Below are positions 61,918 to 64,000 of a DNA stretch of 64,000 nucleotides, piece after piece. The notes beneath the pieces are model-generated. The model was given only the letters and a program-made list of their open reading frames with translations, ran no database searches and was not told the DNA's origin. Source of the DNA: Bacteroidetes bacterium UBA1312 (GTDB taxonomy: Bacteria > Bacteroidota > Bacteroidia > Chitinophagales > Chitinophagaceae); the NCBI GenBank assembly GCA_002307135.1, contig DBTQ01000036.1, forward strand, positions 208,913 through 272,912, written 5' to 3'. A program made the position numbers and the translations under genes. Each line of letters begins with the position of its first letter. Positions within the stretch are counted from its first letter, which is position 1.

Positions 61918-61949
61918 AAAGCCATGCAAAATCAATGCATGGCTTTTTT
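61918..61949 (+). terminator. Terminator after the DUF2442 gene
   Basis: AAAGCCATGCA (61918-61928) and TGCATGGCTTT (61936-61946) pair with a 7-nt loop and a T-run. The inverse also serves the minus-strand gene that ends at 61971. Confidence 0.88.
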
Positions 61950-61970
61950 ATTCCAAAAATTGAATCCTAT

Positions 61971-62144
61971 TTATTCTGTATCATTATCAAAATGAAGTGC
62001 TTTACGAGCTTCTTGCCAATCCAGCATATAATTAGGGTCGTTCTTCATTTTGTCACATTCTATATTGACTAATTCAATTTGCTGCGCTGTAAGTACTTCG
62101 TATTCGTTTTGCTCTGCTACGGGTAGTAAATTATTGATGTCCAT
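61971..62144 (-). CDS. Small antitoxin-like protein
   Basis: The 57-residue protein, from ATG at 62144, has MDINNLLPVAEQ, VLTAQQIELVNIECDKM and MLDWQEARKAL. This recalls addiction-module antitoxins in which a Bacteroidota-type helix ends in D/EWxEVR. No matching toxin is next to it, so it may be orphaned or paired with 62192-62464. Confidence 0.5.
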   Translation of the reverse strand: MDINNLLPVAEQNEYEVLTAQQIELVNIECDKMKNDPNYMLDWQEARKALHFDNDTE

Positions 62145-62191
62145 TTTTTATCGGGTGAAAAAGGAGTAGCTTGAATAGCTCTTTGTCTTTC

Positions 62192-62464
62192 CTAAAACAA
62201 ATCGGAATGGCTACCCGTTCTAATAAGGGTCAATGTATTTGTAGCGTCATTTAATCTCCAAATGAGGAGCCAATCGGGCTTTATATGACATTCCCAGCAA
62301 TCGCTGTACTGTCCACTAAGTTTATGGGGTCTATGCTTAACTGCAAGTGGTGTTTGGTGTACGAGCTTAGTAATAATACCATCAATTAATTTCAGGTCAA
62401 GGTTCTTTTTAGCAACCTTGCTGTAGTCCTTCTTAAACTGGTTGGTGTATTCAATTTGATACAT
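62192..62464 (-). CDS. YafQ-family mRNA interferase toxin
   Basis: The 90-residue RelE-superfamily toxin has HKLSGQYSDCWECHIKPDWLLIWR and LIRTGSHSDLF. These are the YafQ marks, with the conserved His, Asp and Phe. It cleaves mRNA in the ribosome in characterised members. The start overlaps the antitoxin stop by one base (TAATG). Confidence 0.9.
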   Translation of the reverse strand: MYQIEYTNQFKKDYSKVAKKNLDLKLIDGIITKLVHQTPLAVKHRPHKLSGQYSDCWECHIKPDWLLIWRLNDATNTLTLIRTGSHSDLF

Positions 62465-62655
62465 TAGTCGTGCAGTTCTTTAAAAAGATTTTTAAGACTG
62501 TCCACTTTATTGGCTTTTCCTGCTCTGGCTTCGGCTATTGCTTTTTTTGTAACTGTGTTTGGTTCTTTATAGATATGCGTGTATTTCTGTAAGGCTAAAA
62601 ATTCAAGCATAGCCTTGCTTTCTTTTGTTTTGTCGTCTATTGCTAGGTAGATCAT
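62464..62655 (-). CDS. Antitoxin of the YafQ-type pair
   Basis: The 63-residue protein just upstream of the toxin has MLEFLALQKYTHIY and AIAEARAGKANKVDSLKNLFKELH. The last part is the toxin-wrapping helix expected of such antitoxins. It has no separate DNA-binding domain, so autoregulation may be weak. Confidence 0.82.
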   Translation of the reverse strand: MIYLAIDDKTKESKAMLEFLALQKYTHIYKEPNTVTKKAIAEARAGKANKVDSLKNLFKELHD

Positions 62656-62960
62656 TGTATTAATTATTTAGTAGGGTATAATGTCCAAGAGCTATTACAA
62701 CGAATTGCTTATTTCACCTATGAACAGCTACAAAATTAAGCATTACTATAGAACTTTTCGTGTATCATTTCTGTTAATGTACATGGCATAATAACAACAC
62801 TATTATATACACAAGTTGGCATTACGCAGCCAAAACCCTATATTTGAGGATATAAGGCAAGCGCATCGTTGAAAACAAGTACTACATATACCTATAGGCA
62901 GGGCTTTGGTAAGGGATTTACATTAAAAACATGCCTAGACGCTGACCATTTAGGGAATGT
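62656..62960. other. Intergenic region left of the IS1 ends
   Basis: About 300 bp, AT-rich. It may hold the promoter of the leftward antitoxin-toxin pair. I see no gene. Confidence 0.4.
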
Positions 62961-62985
62961 GGTAATGTTTCAGATTTGGCGTTAC
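62961..62985 (+). mobile_element. IS1-family end, outer copy
   Basis: GGTAATGTTTCAGATTTGGC, followed by GTTAC, has the GGTAATG start of IS1-family inverted repeats. A second copy lies 166 bp inside at 63127. Confidence 0.6.
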
Positions 62986-63126
62986 AAGAAAAATAATATT
63001 TAAAATATTGTTTTTCAGATCAAACAAAAAATGAGAAGAAAAAATAGGGAGGCTAAAAGTCCTTCCTATTTTTATTTTTGGTCTTAAATTGGCTAAAAAT
63101 CGTCTGTATATGTACCAAAACGTAGA

Positions 63127-63823
63127 GTCGTGTATCAGATTTGGCGTTAAGAATATTTGTATGTATTGTTCCTGTGATAATCTGATAAAAAGTGGCAAAA
63201 CAACTAACGAAAAGCAAAGATATCTTTGTAAGAATTGTGGCAATCGTTTTATTGAAAACTATACTTATCAAGCCTATCAACCTCAAATCAACAAAGCGAT
63301 TATTCAATTGAATAATGAAGGTGTTGGTATTAGAAGTATATCGAGAATATTAAAAATATCAACTACAACTTTGTTGAAAAGGATATTATTTATTGCAGAT
63401 TCAATACCTAATCCTCCAATAGTAAAATGTCAAACGTACGAAGTAGATGAGATGCGCACTTTTGTACAAAAGAAAAGCAGATTGATATGGATAGTTTATG
63501 CACTAGAGCGCAGTACAAAATCGGTAGTCAGTTTTAATGTAGGAGCAAGAACCAACAGGACATTAAATGTTGTTTTAAAGACCTTACAATTTGCTGAAGC
63601 AAAAAGAATTTACACAGACAAATTGGCCTCATACAAATATCTGATAGCTAATCCAATACATCGGACAGCGATAAGAGGCACCAATCATATCGAAAGAAAA
63701 AATCTTACACTGCGTACACATTTAAAAAGACTAAACCGACGAACAATTTGTTTTAGTAGAAGTATTGCCATTTTAAGTGCTTGTTTACGAATTTATTTTT
63801 GGGGTAGAGTGTTCGCCATGTAG
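63127..63823 (+). mobile_element. IS1-family insertion sequence, right end not found
   Basis: It spans from the inner IS end (63127-63150, TATCAGATTTGGCGTTA) to the end of the transposase frame. The complementary right end expected near 63830 is not seen. The transposase frame instead runs into hairpin repeat copy 4. Confidence 0.7.
63161..63823 (+). CDS. IS1-family transposase
   Basis: The single frame has 220 residues from the ATG at 63161. An upstream in-frame extension would translate the IS end. A zinc-ribbon (CMYCSCDNL, YLCKNCGNRF), a helix-turn-helix (VGIRSISRILKISTTTLLKRI) and a DDE domain follow: YEVDEMRTF, IYTDKLASYKYL and HIERKNLTLRTHLKRLNRRTICFSRS. Unlike E. coli IS1 there is no programmed frameshift. 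The last codons (VFAM and stop) come from the hairpin repeat that begins at 63811. Confidence 0.9.
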   Translation: MYCSCDNLIKSGKTTNEKQRYLCKNCGNRFIENYTYQAYQPQINKAIIQLNNEGVGIRSISRILKISTTTLLKRILFIADSIPNPPIVKCQTYEVDEMRTFVQKKSRLIWIVYALERSTKSVVSFNVGARTNRTLNVVLKTLQFAEAKRIYTDKLASYKYLIANPIHRTAIRGTNHIERKNLTLRTHLKRLNRRTICFSRSIAILSACLRIYFWGRVFAM

Positions 63824-63848
63824 TCTCCCGAAGTGGACTCGTGGCATC
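63811..63848 (+). repeat. GTAG-headed hairpin repeat, copy 4
   Basis: Same unit and orientation as the other three copies, with one change (GAAGTGGACT for GAAGGGGACT) in the right arm. It supplies the stop codon of the IS1 transposase frame. Confidence 0.85.
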
Positions 63849-63966
63849 TGATAATGAGTTCATTAAGTTGAAAAATAAATTTGAAAAAAGTCTTGTTTTT
63901 TCTTTTCTAAATCAAGAAAAATCGGTAATTTAGCATAGGTTTTTACAGAAGCTAAGATTGAAAAAG

Positions 63967-64000
63967 AAAAGCGGCATCACGTGTCCTTTTTGTATTTGCT
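63967..64000 (+). repeat. Repeat B, copy 3, cut by the window edge
   Basis: AAAAGCGGCATCACGTGTCC and the next 14 nt match copy 2 (19424 onward) exactly. The rest lies beyond the window, so whether a further toxin cassette follows cannot be seen. Confidence 0.8.

Noticed and set aside
63089..63823. Programmed frameshift in the IS1 transposase
   Set aside because: The zinc-ribbon, helix-turn-helix and DDE parts are all in one continuous frame.
7855..63848. Hairpin repeats as integron attC sites
   Set aside because: No RYYYAAC/GTTRRRY boxes are present, the unit is too short, and no integron integrase is near. The recombinases at 58894-60788 are not of the integron type as far as motifs show.
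1..64000. tRNA or rRNA genes
   Set aside because: Reading for T-loop and anticodon-arm patterns and for rRNA-like conserved stretches gave nothing I can support. A covariance-model scan would be decisive.

Overview
The window looks like chromosome from a member of Bacteroidota, most likely Chitinophagales/Chitinophagaceae (inference). Coding is roughly 40% GC. Candidate promoters match the Bacteroidota -7 box TAnnTTTG, Shine-Dalgarno sites are not evident, and menaquinone synthesis goes through MqnA. There is a GldM-type C-terminal domain, and RHS tails are of the Bacteroidota type. No rRNA, tRNA or CRISPR array was recognised.

Layout. 1-7789 (mostly minus strand) is core sequence: the end of dnaJ, grpE, a superfamily 1 helicase, small enzymes and membrane proteins, and a GH18 chitinase. 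7855-11350 holds a TonB-C-like protein and a hydrolase/SDR/Crp block, set between three copies of a GTAG-headed hairpin repeat. 11556-19743 is a polymorphic toxin island. It carries two secreted transglutaminase-like proteins, the second ending in an RHS tail and an HExxH metallopeptidase domain. These are followed by a bank of secreted putative immunity proteins, a lone GldM-C-like protein, a duplicated immunity gene that carries a scar of a toxin 3' end, and an orphan RHS-tail toxin cassette with its own putative immunity gene. A ~98 bp repeat (repeat B) abuts the orphan cassette, recurs at 19427 and starts again at the right edge of the window.

20483-35349 is mostly housekeeping: a TPR/PAS histidine kinase with response regulator, a methyltransferase, a lipoprotein gene lying between 71-bp perfect direct repeats, HMG-CoA lyase and mqnA, rnhA, an MBOAT/AlgJ-type acetylation pair, a HI0933-type flavoprotein, yccF, glyA, an ExbB-like channel and sucC. 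Aconitase follows on the minus strand. 37945-52531 is a fatty-acid degradation locus: a TetR regulator with a palindromic operator, fadN-fadA-fadE as in Bacillus, FadL, a GDSL lipoprotein, an acyl-CoA ligase, a thioesterase, a bacterial acyl-CoA-binding protein, a KASIII-like enzyme, a DUF2147 protein and an SDR. A four-helix-bundle (S23/IVP-like) gene with complementary flanking arms interrupts the operon, and an ORF-less arm pair sits one gene further on. 52599-56472 holds a J-domain/KTSC fusion, miaE, a DUF1543 gene and htpG.

56630-64000 is accessory DNA: a P-loop ATPase followed by a catalytic and a degenerate tyrosine recombinase, several small toxin-antitoxin-like genes, an IS1-family transposase with nested ends, the fourth hairpin repeat and the start of repeat B.

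The strongest candidates for under-described biology are the toxin island with its repeat-linked orphan cassette, the S23 fold-back element inside the fad operon, the 71-bp-flanked lipoprotein insertion, and the ATPase plus paired-recombinase module.
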